DNA of 33,550 nucleotides from Chitinophagaceae bacterium (GTDB taxonomy: Bacteria > Bacteroidota > Bacteroidia > Chitinophagales > Chitinophagaceae). The notes beneath the pieces were generated by a model. That model saw only the letters and a program-made list of their open reading frames with translations, had not been told where the DNA came from and made no database searches. A program made the translations under genes and the position numbers. Of the stretch, positions 15,477 through 22,701 are shown piece by piece. The DNA lies in NCBI GenBank assembly GCA_947454155.1, contig CANGIT010000022.1:1-33550 (forward strand), written 5' to 3'. The stretch's first letter is position 1; every line of letters begins with the position of its first letter.

Positions 15477-15854
15477 TTATAACAAAAAACGAATAGCGGC
15501 CAATTCATTTCCAATTTGTTGAACTCCTTGAAGTATTTTTAAAGTTTGATTTGAAGAAGGCTTTTTGATTCCTTTTATATATTGAGCCAATAAACTTTGG
15601 TTCATTCCAATTCTTTCAGAAAGCGCTTTCGCATTGATGACTTTATAGAATTCAAAAAATTGTGGTAAATCTAAAGTGATTTTTAAATCAGCTTCTGTGA
15701 ATATTTTTTCTTTTGCTTCAAAGTGAAGATTTATTGCTTCCAGCATATTTGCTTTAAGCTCTTGCAAAGATTTGCCAACAGTAAAAACAGGATACTTTTC
15801 TGAGTAAGCAGAATATCCAGTTTTTGTTCGTTCTACAATCATTTCAATTTTCAT
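15477..15854 (-). CDS. hicB: HicB family antitoxin
   Basis: A 125-residue antitoxin: N-terminal HicB fold (about 1-60; MKIEMIVERTKTGYSAYSEKYP and FTVGKSLQELKANMLEAI) followed by an XRE-like helix-turn-helix (about 72-120; ALSERIGMNQSLLAQYIKG) that would bind the operator in its own promoter. It neutralises HicA and represses the operon. It follows hicA by 11 bases. The order hicA-hicB with a DNA-binding HicB is the common type. Confidence 0.88.
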   Translation of the reverse strand: MKIEMIVERTKTGYSAYSEKYPVFTVGKSLQELKANMLEAINLHFEAKEKIFTEADLKITLDLPQFFEFYKVINAKALSERIGMNQSLLAQYIKGIKKPSSNQTLKILQGVQQIGNELAAIRFLL

Positions 15855-15865
15855 AAATTATTTTT

Positions 15866-16048
15866 TTAGATTCCTGCGTCTTTCTTGATTTTTTTCTCCA
15901 ATCCTTTACCAACCTCTTGACTACCATGATTAGGACAAACGATTTGTCCTTTTTTAGTAGGGTGTTGCATAATCATGTGGCTGCCGCTTTGCCTGATTAC
16001 AAACCATCCATCTTTTTGCAGTAATCTGATTAATTCATTTGATTTCAC
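15866..16048 (-). CDS. hicA: HicA family toxin (mRNA interferase)
   Basis: A 60-residue toxin with a double-stranded-RNA-binding-like fold that cleaves mRNA. The start is GTG at 16048, giving KSNELIRLLQKDGWFVIRQ, the typical HicA opening; the catalytic histidine is H24 in QSGSHMIMQHP. Only about four bases separate the -7 element from this GTG, so the transcript may be leaderless. First gene of the hicAB operon. Confidence 0.88.
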   Translation of the reverse strand: MKSNELIRLLQKDGWFVIRQSGSHMIMQHPTKKGQIVCPNHGSQEVGKGLEKKIKKDAGI

Positions 16049-16052
16049 TTTT

Positions 16053-16083
16053 CAAAAGTAATATATTTATTACCTTAATCAAA
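16053..16083 (-). promoter_or_regulatory. hicAB promoter with internal palindromic operator
   Basis: Read on the minus strand: -33 TTTG (16083-16080), 19 bases, then a perfect -7 TACTTTTG (16060-16053). Between and over them is the palindrome GTAATA-TATT-TATTAC (16058-16073), well placed for autorepression by HicB. Confidence 0.8.
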
Positions 16084-16111
16084 ATTAATTTTATGAATAA
16101 GAGCATTATAC

Positions 16112-16143
16112 AAAATAAAAATGCCGACTATTAAAGTCGGCAT
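16112..16143 (-). terminator. terminator downstream of tRNA-Pro
   Basis: A nine-base stem ATGCCGACT (16121-16129) / AGTCGGCAT (16135-16143), followed on the minus strand by TTTTATTTTG. It would end the tRNA transcript. Confidence 0.7.
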
Positions 16144-16157
16144 TCAGTTTAAGTGAT

Positions 16158-16188
16158 GTTTTCTAAAATAATAATTGTTTTAGAAAAC
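16158..16188. repeat. 11-bp hairpin just downstream of the tRNA 3' end
   Basis: GTTTTCTAAAA (16158-16168) pairs with TTTTAGAAAAC (16178-16188). It lies eight bases beyond the tRNA discriminator base, at the position the other tRNA-tail copies have their hairpins. Confidence 0.7.
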
Positions 16189-16195
16189 AACATTG

Positions 16196-16269
16196 TCGGG
16201 ACGACTGGATTCGAACCAGCGACCACACGCCCCCCAGACGTGTGCGCTACCGGGCTGCGCTACGTCCCG
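16196..16269 (-). tRNA. tRNA-Pro (anticodon GGG)
   Basis: A 74-base cloverleaf on the minus strand. The acceptor arm CGGGACG/CGTCCCG is perfect; the D stem is GCGC/GCGC; the anticodon stem CACGT/GCGTG encloses the loop CTGGGGG with anticodon GGG and G37, as expected for proline; the T loop is TTCGAAT. The discriminator is A and CCA is not encoded (CAA follows). Its 3' end sequence is repeated four times to the left, between 13560 and 15418. Confidence 0.95.
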
Positions 16270-16282
16270 AATTAAGGGACGG

Positions 16283-16313
16283 CAAATGTAAAGGCTATTC
16301 CCTGATTTACAAA
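16283..16313 (-). promoter_or_regulatory. tRNA-Pro promoter
   Basis: On the minus strand, -33 TTTG (16313-16310), a 19-base spacer and -7 TACATTTG (16290-16283), both exact Bacteroidota consensus. Transcription would begin a few bases before the tRNA 5' end at 16269. Further upstream GGGTACGA (16337-16344) and TCGTACCC (16360-16367) form a separate inverted repeat of unknown role. Confidence 0.82.
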
Positions 16314-16517
16314 AATCAATCCTGTATTTTTTATTCGGGTACGATTTTTGAATCGCCTTTCGTACCCACAACATTTTTTAAGTTTTATATTTGTAGAACG
16401 TCAATTGAAAGTATACGGAATATCCAATCTCTCAATTGTAAATCACAAATCATAAATATCAATTACAAATTATAAATCCTACATCCCCAATTCCCCAACC
16501 CAAAACAAAATTCATAC

Positions 16518-17681
16518 ATGGCCTATATTCTCATCATCGACGACGAAAGGGCGATCCGTAAAACCCTTACAGAAATTCTTTCTTTTGAAGGACACAAAAT
16601 TGAAGAAGCCGCCGATGGAGAAGAGGGCTTCAGGAAGTTCAGCGAAAAAACCTACGATGTGGTACTTTGCGATATCAAGATGCCTAAGCTCGATGGCATA
16701 GAATTTCTGGAAAAGGCAAAGCAGGTGAATGCCGATGTGCCTATCATCATGATCAGCGGCCATGGCAATATAGATACGGCGGTGGATGCGGTAAAAAAAG
16801 GCGCTTACGATTATATCAGCAAGCCACCAGACCTCAACCGCTTGCTCATCACACTTAAAAATGCTTCAGAAAAGCAAGACCTGGTAACCGAAACCAAGGT
16901 GCTGCGCAGAAAAATTTCCAAAGTACAGGAAATTGTGGGCGAAAGTCCGGCTATACTCCGCATAAAAGATACCATCGATAAGGTGGCGCCAACAGATGCC
17001 AGAGTGCTGGTTACCGGCGAAAACGGGTCGGGTAAAGAACTCGTGGCGCGCTGGATTCACGAAAAGAGCAACCGTGCCAACGGCCCCATCGTGGAAGTGA
17101 ATTGCGCCGCCATTCCGAGCGAACTGATCGAAAGCGAATTGTTTGGTCACGAAAAAGGTTCCTTCACTTCTGCAGTGAAACAACGCATCGGAAAATTTGA
17201 ACAAGCTAATGGTGGTACATTATTTCTGGATGAAATTGGCGACATGAGCTTGAGCGCACAAGCCAAAGTGCTGCGAGCCCTGCAGGAAGGAAAAATCACC
17301 CGCGTTGGAGCCGATAAAGACATCAGTGTGGATGTGAGGGTAGTGGCCGCCACCAACAAAGACCTCCTGAAAGAAGTGGAGGAAAAGAATTTCAGATTGG
17401 ATCTCTACCATCGTTTGGGGGTCATCATCATTCATGTGCCTTCGCTCAATGAACGCAGAGACGATATCCCTTTACTGGTAGATCATTTTCTGGCACTTAT
17501 CGCTTCGGAATACGGACAACCACAGAAAAAAATTGATTCTGCCGCCGTGCAGACACTGCAAGCCTACAACTGGTCGGGCAATATCCGCGAACTGCGCAAC
17601 GTGGTAGAACGCCTGATCATTCTTTCCGGTAACACCATCACTGTAGAAGACGTCAAAAACTTTGTATTGCCCAGGGTTTGA
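16518..17681 (+). CDS. NtrC-family response regulator lacking a DNA-binding domain
   Basis: A 387-residue two-domain regulator. The receiver domain (1-120) keeps the acidic pocket, phosphoacceptor D52 in VVLCDIKMP, S80 and K102. The AAA+ domain (140-380) has Walker A GENGSGKE (167-174), Walker B TLFLDEIGD (234-242), and the arginine-finger region NFRLDLYHRL. The sigma-54 contact loop, normally GAFTGA, reads GSFTSA (214-219). The protein stops at VKNFVLPRV with no Fis-type helix-turn-helix. It may act from solution, or no longer drive sigma-54. No sensor kinase is adjacent. A -7-like TATATTTG at 16386-16393 is a possible promoter, without a clear -33. Confidence 0.88.
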   Translation: MAYILIIDDERAIRKTLTEILSFEGHKIEEAADGEEGFRKFSEKTYDVVLCDIKMPKLDGIEFLEKAKQVNADVPIIMISGHGNIDTAVDAVKKGAYDYISKPPDLNRLLITLKNASEKQDLVTETKVLRRKISKVQEIVGESPAILRIKDTIDKVAPTDARVLVTGENGSGKELVARWIHEKSNRANGPIVEVNCAAIPSELIESELFGHEKGSFTSAVKQRIGKFEQANGGTLFLDEIGDMSLSAQAKVLRALQEGKITRVGADKDISVDVRVVAATNKDLLKEVEEKNFRLDLYHRLGVIIIHVPSLNERRDDIPLLVDHFLALIASEYGQPQKKIDSAAVQTLQAYNWSGNIRELRNVVERLIILSGNTITVEDVKNFVLPRV

Positions 17682-17752
17682 TTAAATGTTAAATAAATCA
17701 AAGGGTTGAACACAATATCATCCACCCGATTCATTTATTAAACGAGTAGTCT

Positions 17753-17760
17753 TACATTTG
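17753..17760 (+). promoter_or_regulatory. -7 element of the lepB promoter
   Basis: TACATTTG is an exact match to TAnnTTTG and lies 21 bases before the lepB ATG. The -33 position carries only TTC (17730-17732) at 20-base spacing. Confidence 0.5.
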
Positions 17761-17781
17761 AGCCGCTAAAAAAAACTATTT

Positions 17782-19341
17782 ATGAGCATAGGTTGGATCA
17801 TTTTCATCGTTTGTACCCTTTTGTGGCATTACGGATTGTCGACAATGTTTAAAAAAGCCGGCATTGACAGCTGGAAAGCCTACATTCCTTTTTACAATAC
17901 CTGGTGCATGGTGTCGATCATGCAGCTGCGCAAACAATGGTTCTTTTTTCAATTGATTCCCATCGCCGGACAATTTGTAACCATCTGGCTGACCATCAAA
18001 TTTGTTGAGCATTTCGGACGATTCGGTTTCTGGCATCATGCGGCCGCGGTTTTGTTTCCCTTTATTTATTTCCCTTATCTCGGTCATTCGGCCAATGAAA
18101 GATTTGCCGGTAAAGCCGTAGTTGATAACTATAAAAAATCAGGCGCCCGCGAATGGATTGATGCCGCTTTCTTTGCCATCGTTGCTGCAACCATTATCAG
18201 AACATTCGTATTTGAAGCCTATACCATTCCCACACCCTCGATGGAAAAGACTTTACTGGTGAACGATTTTCTGTTCGTGAGTAAATTCAGTTATGGTCCA
18301 AGATTGCCCAATACGCCCATCGCCATGCCTTTTGTTCACCACACCATGCCGGTGACCAATGCTAAATCTTATGTGGAGTGGATCAAGTTGCCTTACACCC
18401 GTTGGTTTCAATCGCCTGTGGAACGCAATGATGTAGTCGTTTTTAATTTCCCTGTGAATGACACATTGATTAATGACGAGGTTAATTTTGGCAGCAGGGT
18501 TACTTACTATCAGGAAATCAGAAATGTAGCTGCCGAGAATAAGATCAGCTGGGATAAAGCCCGTGATATCGTTTGGGAGCAATATGGCGAACTGATCATC
18601 ACTCGTCCTGTCGATAAGCGCGAAAACTTCATCAAACGCTGTGTGGCCATTGCTGGTGATGAACTTAAAATTGTAAATGGCAAAGTATTTATCAATGGAA
18701 AACCACAGCAGGTTTTTCCCGCATCAGAAAGATATTACAAACTGGAAGTGCCTGCCAATACGCAGATCGATGAAGATCAACTGAATGCCATGGGCATAAA
18801 AATCCACAGTGGAGATGAAATTGGAGACGTAAGAGAAGTGGGTGTTCCTGGTATCTATCTCGTCAACATCACCAATGCAGAAAAAGCAAAAATCAAATTG
18901 CCCGAAGGATACCGACTATCTGATTTTATCATGGAGCCAGATGCTCAATTATTTCCTTACCACAGCATTGAATCTTCCGAAAAACATACCGGAAGCCAAT
19001 GGTCGGCCGATAATTTTGGTCCATTGTTGATTCCTAAGAAAGGAATGTCCATCACTTTGAATGAAGATAATCTCATCCGTTATGGCAGATGCATAGAAGT
19101 GTATGAAGGAAACAAATTGGAAATAGTTGATGGTAAGGTGATGATTAATGGAAAGTTTCAAGATACTTATACCTTCAAAATGAATTACTACTGGATGATG
19201 GGCGACAATCGCCATAATTCACTCGATAGCCGTTATTGGGGTTTTGTGCCCGAAGATCATGTGGTAGGTAAAGCCTCCATGATATGGTTCAGTTGGGATG
19301 GCGGTCCCAGATGGAATCGCTTGTTTAATACCATCAAATGA
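17782..19341 (+). CDS. lepB: signal peptidase I with N-terminal membrane extension
   Basis: Inner-membrane serine protease that removes signal peptides from exported proteins. At 519 residues it is much longer than the E. coli type. Residues 1-120 form an extra membrane domain (WKAYIPFYNTWCMVSIMQL, several helices, DUF5684-like). The anchor helix is about 125-145, then the catalytic serine S153 in IPTPSMEKTLL and the general-base lysine K285 in ENFIKRCVAIAGDE. The last box, MMGDNRHNSLDSRYWG, is followed by VPEDHVVGKASMIWF. A large insertion separates the boxes (about 300-450), usual for Bacteroidota. Followed by a terminator. Confidence 0.93.
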   Translation: MSIGWIIFIVCTLLWHYGLSTMFKKAGIDSWKAYIPFYNTWCMVSIMQLRKQWFFFQLIPIAGQFVTIWLTIKFVEHFGRFGFWHHAAAVLFPFIYFPYLGHSANERFAGKAVVDNYKKSGAREWIDAAFFAIVAATIIRTFVFEAYTIPTPSMEKTLLVNDFLFVSKFSYGPRLPNTPIAMPFVHHTMPVTNAKSYVEWIKLPYTRWFQSPVERNDVVVFNFPVNDTLINDEVNFGSRVTYYQEIRNVAAENKISWDKARDIVWEQYGELIITRPVDKRENFIKRCVAIAGDELKIVNGKVFINGKPQQVFPASERYYKLEVPANTQIDEDQLNAMGIKIHSGDEIGDVREVGVPGIYLVNITNAEKAKIKLPEGYRLSDFIMEPDAQLFPYHSIESSEKHTGSQWSADNFGPLLIPKKGMSITLNEDNLIRYGRCIEVYEGNKLEIVDGKVMINGKFQDTYTFKMNYYWMMGDNRHNSLDSRYWGFVPEDHVVGKASMIWFSWDGGPRWNRLFNTIK

Positions 19342-19371
19342 TTGTAATACCACTTTAATTCATTATTTTAC

Positions 19372-19403
19372 AAATCCTCTTGCAAACAGTAAGAGGATTT
19401 TTT
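19372..19403 (+). terminator. terminator between lepB and cdd
   Basis: Ten-base stem AAATCCTCTT (19372-19381) / AAGAGGATTT (19391-19400) followed by Ts. It ends only 18 bases before the cdd start, so cdd must depend on read-through or a promoter overlapping this region. Confidence 0.85.
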
Positions 19404-19420
19404 GTCTCAATTCGTGTTTT

Positions 19421-19906
19421 ATGAAAAAACAATCCATTCAATTCGATTACGAAGTTTACGCATCTGTTGATCAGCTCACTTCAGAAGACATGCTGTTGAT
19501 GAAGGAAGCCCGTGAGGTTACCGCAAAAGCGTATGCGCCTTACAGTCATTTTTTAGTGGGTGCGGTAGCACAACTGGCCAATGGTGCAAAGGTATCTGGC
19601 ACCAATCAAGAGAACGCTTCTTTTCCAGTGGGCGTTTGTGCCGAGCGAACATTACTGGCATCAGCGGCTATGCTCCATACCGATGTGCCCATTCTGACCA
19701 TGGCCATCGCTTATCATAATTTGAACGGGGAAAGTGGTAAACCTGTATCACCATGCGGTATGTGTCGACAAGCCATTCATGAATATGAAAACAGAACACA
19801 TCAGCCCATCAAAATCATCCTGAGTGGGATGAAAGGCGAAGTGTATATTATTGAAAAAGCCAGCTTGTTGTTGCCCTTGTCTTTTGACGGAAGTGAATTG
19901 AGGTGA
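19421..19906 (+). CDS. cdd: cytidine deaminase
   Basis: Zinc enzyme deaminating cytidine and deoxycytidine for pyrimidine salvage. 161 residues from the ATG at 19421; an upstream in-frame start would overlap lepB and its terminator, so it is rejected. Zinc and proton-shuttle residues: C73-A-E75 in PVGVCAERTLL, and C112 and C115 in SPCGMCRQAI. The N-terminal AYAPYSHFLVGAVAQLANG is the substrate-binding segment. Confidence 0.93.
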   Translation: MKKQSIQFDYEVYASVDQLTSEDMLLMKEAREVTAKAYAPYSHFLVGAVAQLANGAKVSGTNQENASFPVGVCAERTLLASAAMLHTDVPILTMAIAYHNLNGESGKPVSPCGMCRQAIHEYENRTHQPIKIILSGMKGEVYIIEKASLLLPLSFDGSELR

Positions 19907-19951
19907 GGGGAAACTGATCAGTTCTGCCTGACGGTAGGAGGGATTTAAAGG

Positions 19952-20050
19952 GTTTCAAAAGTTTGATACGTTGATTCGTTGATGAGGTGAATGAAATGAT
20001 TATACATCATTAACCACTGAAACCAACCCAACCTACCAAACTTTTGAAAC
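19952..20050. repeat. 14-bp perfect inverted repeat in the cdd-ndk gap
   Basis: GTTTCAAAAGTTTG (19952-19965) and CAAACTTTTGAAAC (20037-20050) are perfect complements 71 bases apart. The gap between the convergent cdd and ndk genes is otherwise empty. No T run follows, so it is not a typical terminator. Confidence 0.75.
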
Positions 20051-20065
20051 TTCTGAAACATTTTC

Positions 20066-20482
20066 TTAGAACTGCTCCAGCTGGCTGAAGAAGAAGCTGC
20101 CTTCAATGGCTGCATTCTCGTCGCTGTCGCTTCCATGAACAGCATTCTCGCCTATAGAAGCTGCATATTTTTTACGGATGGTACCTTCAGCCGCGTTGGC
20201 TGGATTGGTAGCGCCGATCAATGTTCTGAAATCTTCCACTGCATTTTCTTTTTCCAGAATGGCTGCAGTAATCGGACCACGGCTCATGAATTCCACCAGC
20301 TCACCATAAAATGGACGTTCTTTGTGAACGGCATAAAATTCTCCGGCTTTGGCAGGACTCAAATGCGTCATTTTCATGGCCACGATACGGAAGCCGGCTT
20401 TGTTGATCATTTCTAAAATACCACCGGTATGTCCTTTTTCAGTAGCATCCGGCTTGATCATGGTAAAGGTTCTGTTGCTCAT
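20066..20482 (-). CDS. ndk: nucleoside diphosphate kinase
   Basis: Transfers the terminal phosphate of ATP to nucleoside diphosphates. 138 residues, full length. Catalytic histidine H116 lies in [12 protein letters not shown]; the N-terminal [13 protein letters not shown] and the [15 protein letters not shown] stretch are typical. Divergent from the nrnA-like gene; the two promoters share a 96-base gap. Confidence 0.96.
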   Translation of the reverse strand: MSNRTFTMIKPDATEKGHTGGILEMINKAGFRIVAMKMTHLSPAKAGEFYAVHKERPFYGELVEFMSRGPITAAILEKENAVEDFRTLIGATNPANAAEGTIRKKYAASIGENAVHGSDSDENAAIEGSFFFSQLEQF

Positions 20483-20500
20483 TTTTTTTAATTTTGGCCG

Positions 20501-20568
20501 CGAAGATAATGCCTTTCTCTTTGTTGGTCAACACAAATTGGCTCATTCGTGTTTTCCACTTACTTTTG
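20501..20568. promoter_or_regulatory. back-to-back promoters for ndk and the nrnA-like gene
   Basis: Minus strand (ndk): -33 TTG (20531-20529), 20 bases, -7 TATCTTCG (20508-20501). Plus strand (nrnA-like): -33 TTG (20538-20540), 20 bases, -7 TACTTTTG (20561-20568). The two -33 elements are six bases apart. Predicted leaders are short, about 14 bases for ndk and fewer than 10 for the other gene. Confidence 0.65.
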
Positions 20569-20578
20569 CGCCACTTTT

Positions 20579-21598
20579 ATGCAGCATATACAAGATATTT
20601 TCTCTTTACTTGAGCATCCCAAAAAGGTGGTGATCACCACCCACCAGAAACCCGACGGCGATGCGATGGGCTCTTCATTAGGGCTTTACCATTTTCTTAT
20701 TCAATTCGGCCATCAGGTGCAAGTGATTTCTCCTACCAACTGGGCTTCTTTTCTCAGCTGGATGCCCGGATGCGCAACGGTGTTAGACTATGAAAGTGAG
20801 ACGTCACGCTGCGATAAAATGATAGCTGATGCCGACTGGATTTTCTGTCTTGATTTCAATACCCTGGTACGCACCAAGAAAATGGAACAAGCCTTGGCTG
20901 CCTCCGGCGCAGAAAGAATATTGATCGATCATCACCAGCAACCCCAATCGGAAATGTTTGCATACGGGGTGAGTGATACCACCAAAAGCTCAACCGCCGA
21001 AATGGTGTATGATTTCATTGTGGGATCCGGTTTTCAAAATAAGTTGAACGACGATATCGCGCAATGTTTATACGCAGGTGTAATGACCGACACTGGTTCC
21101 TTCAGATTTCCTTCCACATCAGCAGCCGTGCACACGATGGTGGCCGATCTGCTGGCCAGAGGGTTGAAACAATCGGTGATTCATCAACATTTGTTTGATA
21201 ACTTTTCTGAGAGTCGTTTGCGTTTCATCGGCAATGTGCTGAGCAACAGAATGCAGGTTTTTTATGAATACAATACTGCGCTCATCTCCATTCCTCAACA
21301 GGATCTGGTGAAATATGAAATCAAAACCGGCGATACCGAAGGGTTGGTCAATTATCCTTTAAGCATAGAAGGTATCAAGCTCGCCGCCATCATCATCGAC
21401 AGGGGCGAAGAACGCAAATGCTCCTTTAGAAGCAAAGGTGATTTTGATGTGAACACTTTTGCCCGCAGTTATTTCGACGGTGGCGGACATTATAATGCGG
21501 CCGGCGGACAAAGCAAAGAACCGCTGGAAGCGGTGGTCGCTAAATTCATGATGGCCATCAAAGAAAACAAAGACAAACTAAGTACTTATCAATTTTAA
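20579..21598 (+). CDS. nrnA: DHH-family phosphoesterase, NrnA-like (oligoribonuclease / pAp phosphatase)
   Basis: A 339-residue DHH/DHHA1 protein, predicted to degrade very short RNA oligonucleotides and dephosphorylate pAp. DHH motifs: VITTHQKPDGDAMGS (18-32) with metal-binding H22, D26 and D28, CLDFN, and LIDHH. The C-terminal DHHA1 domain carries DGGGHYNAAGG. The ATG at 20579 lies 10 bases after an exact -7 element; an in-frame ATG at 20549 would be upstream of that element and is rejected. An FKBP lipoprotein gene follows 15 bases downstream. Confidence 0.88.
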   Translation: MQHIQDIFSLLEHPKKVVITTHQKPDGDAMGSSLGLYHFLIQFGHQVQVISPTNWASFLSWMPGCATVLDYESETSRCDKMIADADWIFCLDFNTLVRTKKMEQALAASGAERILIDHHQQPQSEMFAYGVSDTTKSSTAEMVYDFIVGSGFQNKLNDDIAQCLYAGVMTDTGSFRFPSTSAAVHTMVADLLARGLKQSVIHQHLFDNFSESRLRFIGNVLSNRMQVFYEYNTALISIPQQDLVKYEIKTGDTEGLVNYPLSIEGIKLAAIIIDRGEERKCSFRSKGDFDVNTFARSYFDGGGHYNAAGGQSKEPLEAVVAKFMMAIKENKDKLSTYQF

Positions 21599-21613
21599 AA
21601 AATAAAAACAACC

Positions 21614-22684
21614 ATGCGTAAATTATCTTTCATCATGCTGGCCACCGCACTGATTCTTGCAGCTTGCAGTCAGCCATTCAAAAAAGGGGAGAAAGGTCTT
21701 GAGTACAAAATTGTATCTGTAGGAAACGGCGATGCCATCAAGACAGGCGATTTTATTCAACTTCAGCTTTGCAAAATCTACAACAACGGTAAGAGTGATT
21801 CAGTGCTCAGCGACAGCAGAAAAACACTCGAGCCTATCATCAATAAAATTGATACCACTCAGATGCCGAAAGAATTCATCAACATCTTTCTGCAGATGAA
21901 AAATGGCGACAGTCTTGTGTTGAGAACCTCAAGCGATTCCATCATCGCTCAATCCAAGCCTTGGGATAATCTGCCTCCCTTCATTAAAAAAGGCGGCTAT
22001 TTCATCACTACTTTAAAAATCACTGATGTGTTTAAGGATGAGAAAAAAGCAGAAGCTGCTTTTCAGGAAGGGGTGAGCAAAAAGAACAAAAAAGATTCTA
22101 TTGAGTATATAGAAAAAATGAGGGTTGATTCTATTGAAGCCATTGGAACCATGAAAAAAGATGATGCCACTTTGCAAGATTATTTCAAAAAGAACAATAT
22201 CACCGCTTTGAAAACGCCTCTGGGGGCCTATGTGCAAATCATCAAACAAGGCGCCGGTAAATTATTGGATACGTCAACAGTAGCCAAAATCAACTATACC
22301 GGAACTTTCATGGACGGAAAAATGTTCGACAGCAACACTGATCCTTCCAAAGGTCATGTTGAGCCTTTTGATGTGAATCTTACCAATGATCCTACTTTGG
22401 GCAGAGGTGTAATCAAAGGCTGGACAGATTGTTTGAAAATGTTGCACGACGGTGACAAGGCTAAATTCTTCATTCCGTCACCATTGGGGTATGGCAATCA
22501 AGAAGCCGGTGAAATCAAGGCTAATTCCATTTTGTTCTTTGATATTGATGTGGTGGGGGTGATGACCAAAGCCCAGGCCAAAGCAGCCATCGAAAGTAAA
22601 ATGAAAGTGATCAGAGAAAAGCAACAACGCATGCAGGACAGCTTACAAAAAGCCAATCCACAGCAAGGTGCACAAGGTCATTGA
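21614..22684 (+). CDS. FKBP-type peptidyl-prolyl isomerase lipoprotein
   Basis: A 356-residue envelope lipoprotein. Signal peptide with lipobox LAAC (C18). Two FKBP-like domains: the first (about 25-140; GLEYKIVSVGNGDAIKTGDF) keeps the fold pattern but lacks clear active-site aromatics; the second (about 205-318) has the canonical VAKINYTGTFMDGKMFDSN, VIKGWTDCLKMLHDGDKAKF and IPSPLGYGNQEAGEI. A charged, Lys/Glu-rich linker separates them and a Gln-rich tail closes the protein. Likely folds exported proteins. Co-directional with the nrnA-like gene. Confidence 0.88.
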   Translation: MRKLSFIMLATALILAACSQPFKKGEKGLEYKIVSVGNGDAIKTGDFIQLQLCKIYNNGKSDSVLSDSRKTLEPIINKIDTTQMPKEFINIFLQMKNGDSLVLRTSSDSIIAQSKPWDNLPPFIKKGGYFITTLKITDVFKDEKKAEAAFQEGVSKKNKKDSIEYIEKMRVDSIEAIGTMKKDDATLQDYFKKNNITALKTPLGAYVQIIKQGAGKLLDTSTVAKINYTGTFMDGKMFDSNTDPSKGHVEPFDVNLTNDPTLGRGVIKGWTDCLKMLHDGDKAKFFIPSPLGYGNQEAGEIKANSILFFDIDVVGVMTKAQAKAAIESKMKVIREKQQRMQDSLQKANPQQGAQGH

Positions 22685-22701
22685 TTTTCTTCTGTACAAT
22701 A

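Noticed and set aside
16180..16374. 64-residue minus-strand frame over the tRNA
   Set aside because: It translates the tRNA-Pro and its flanks; its sequence (DVAQPGSAHVWGACG) is the familiar spurious product of tRNA genes.
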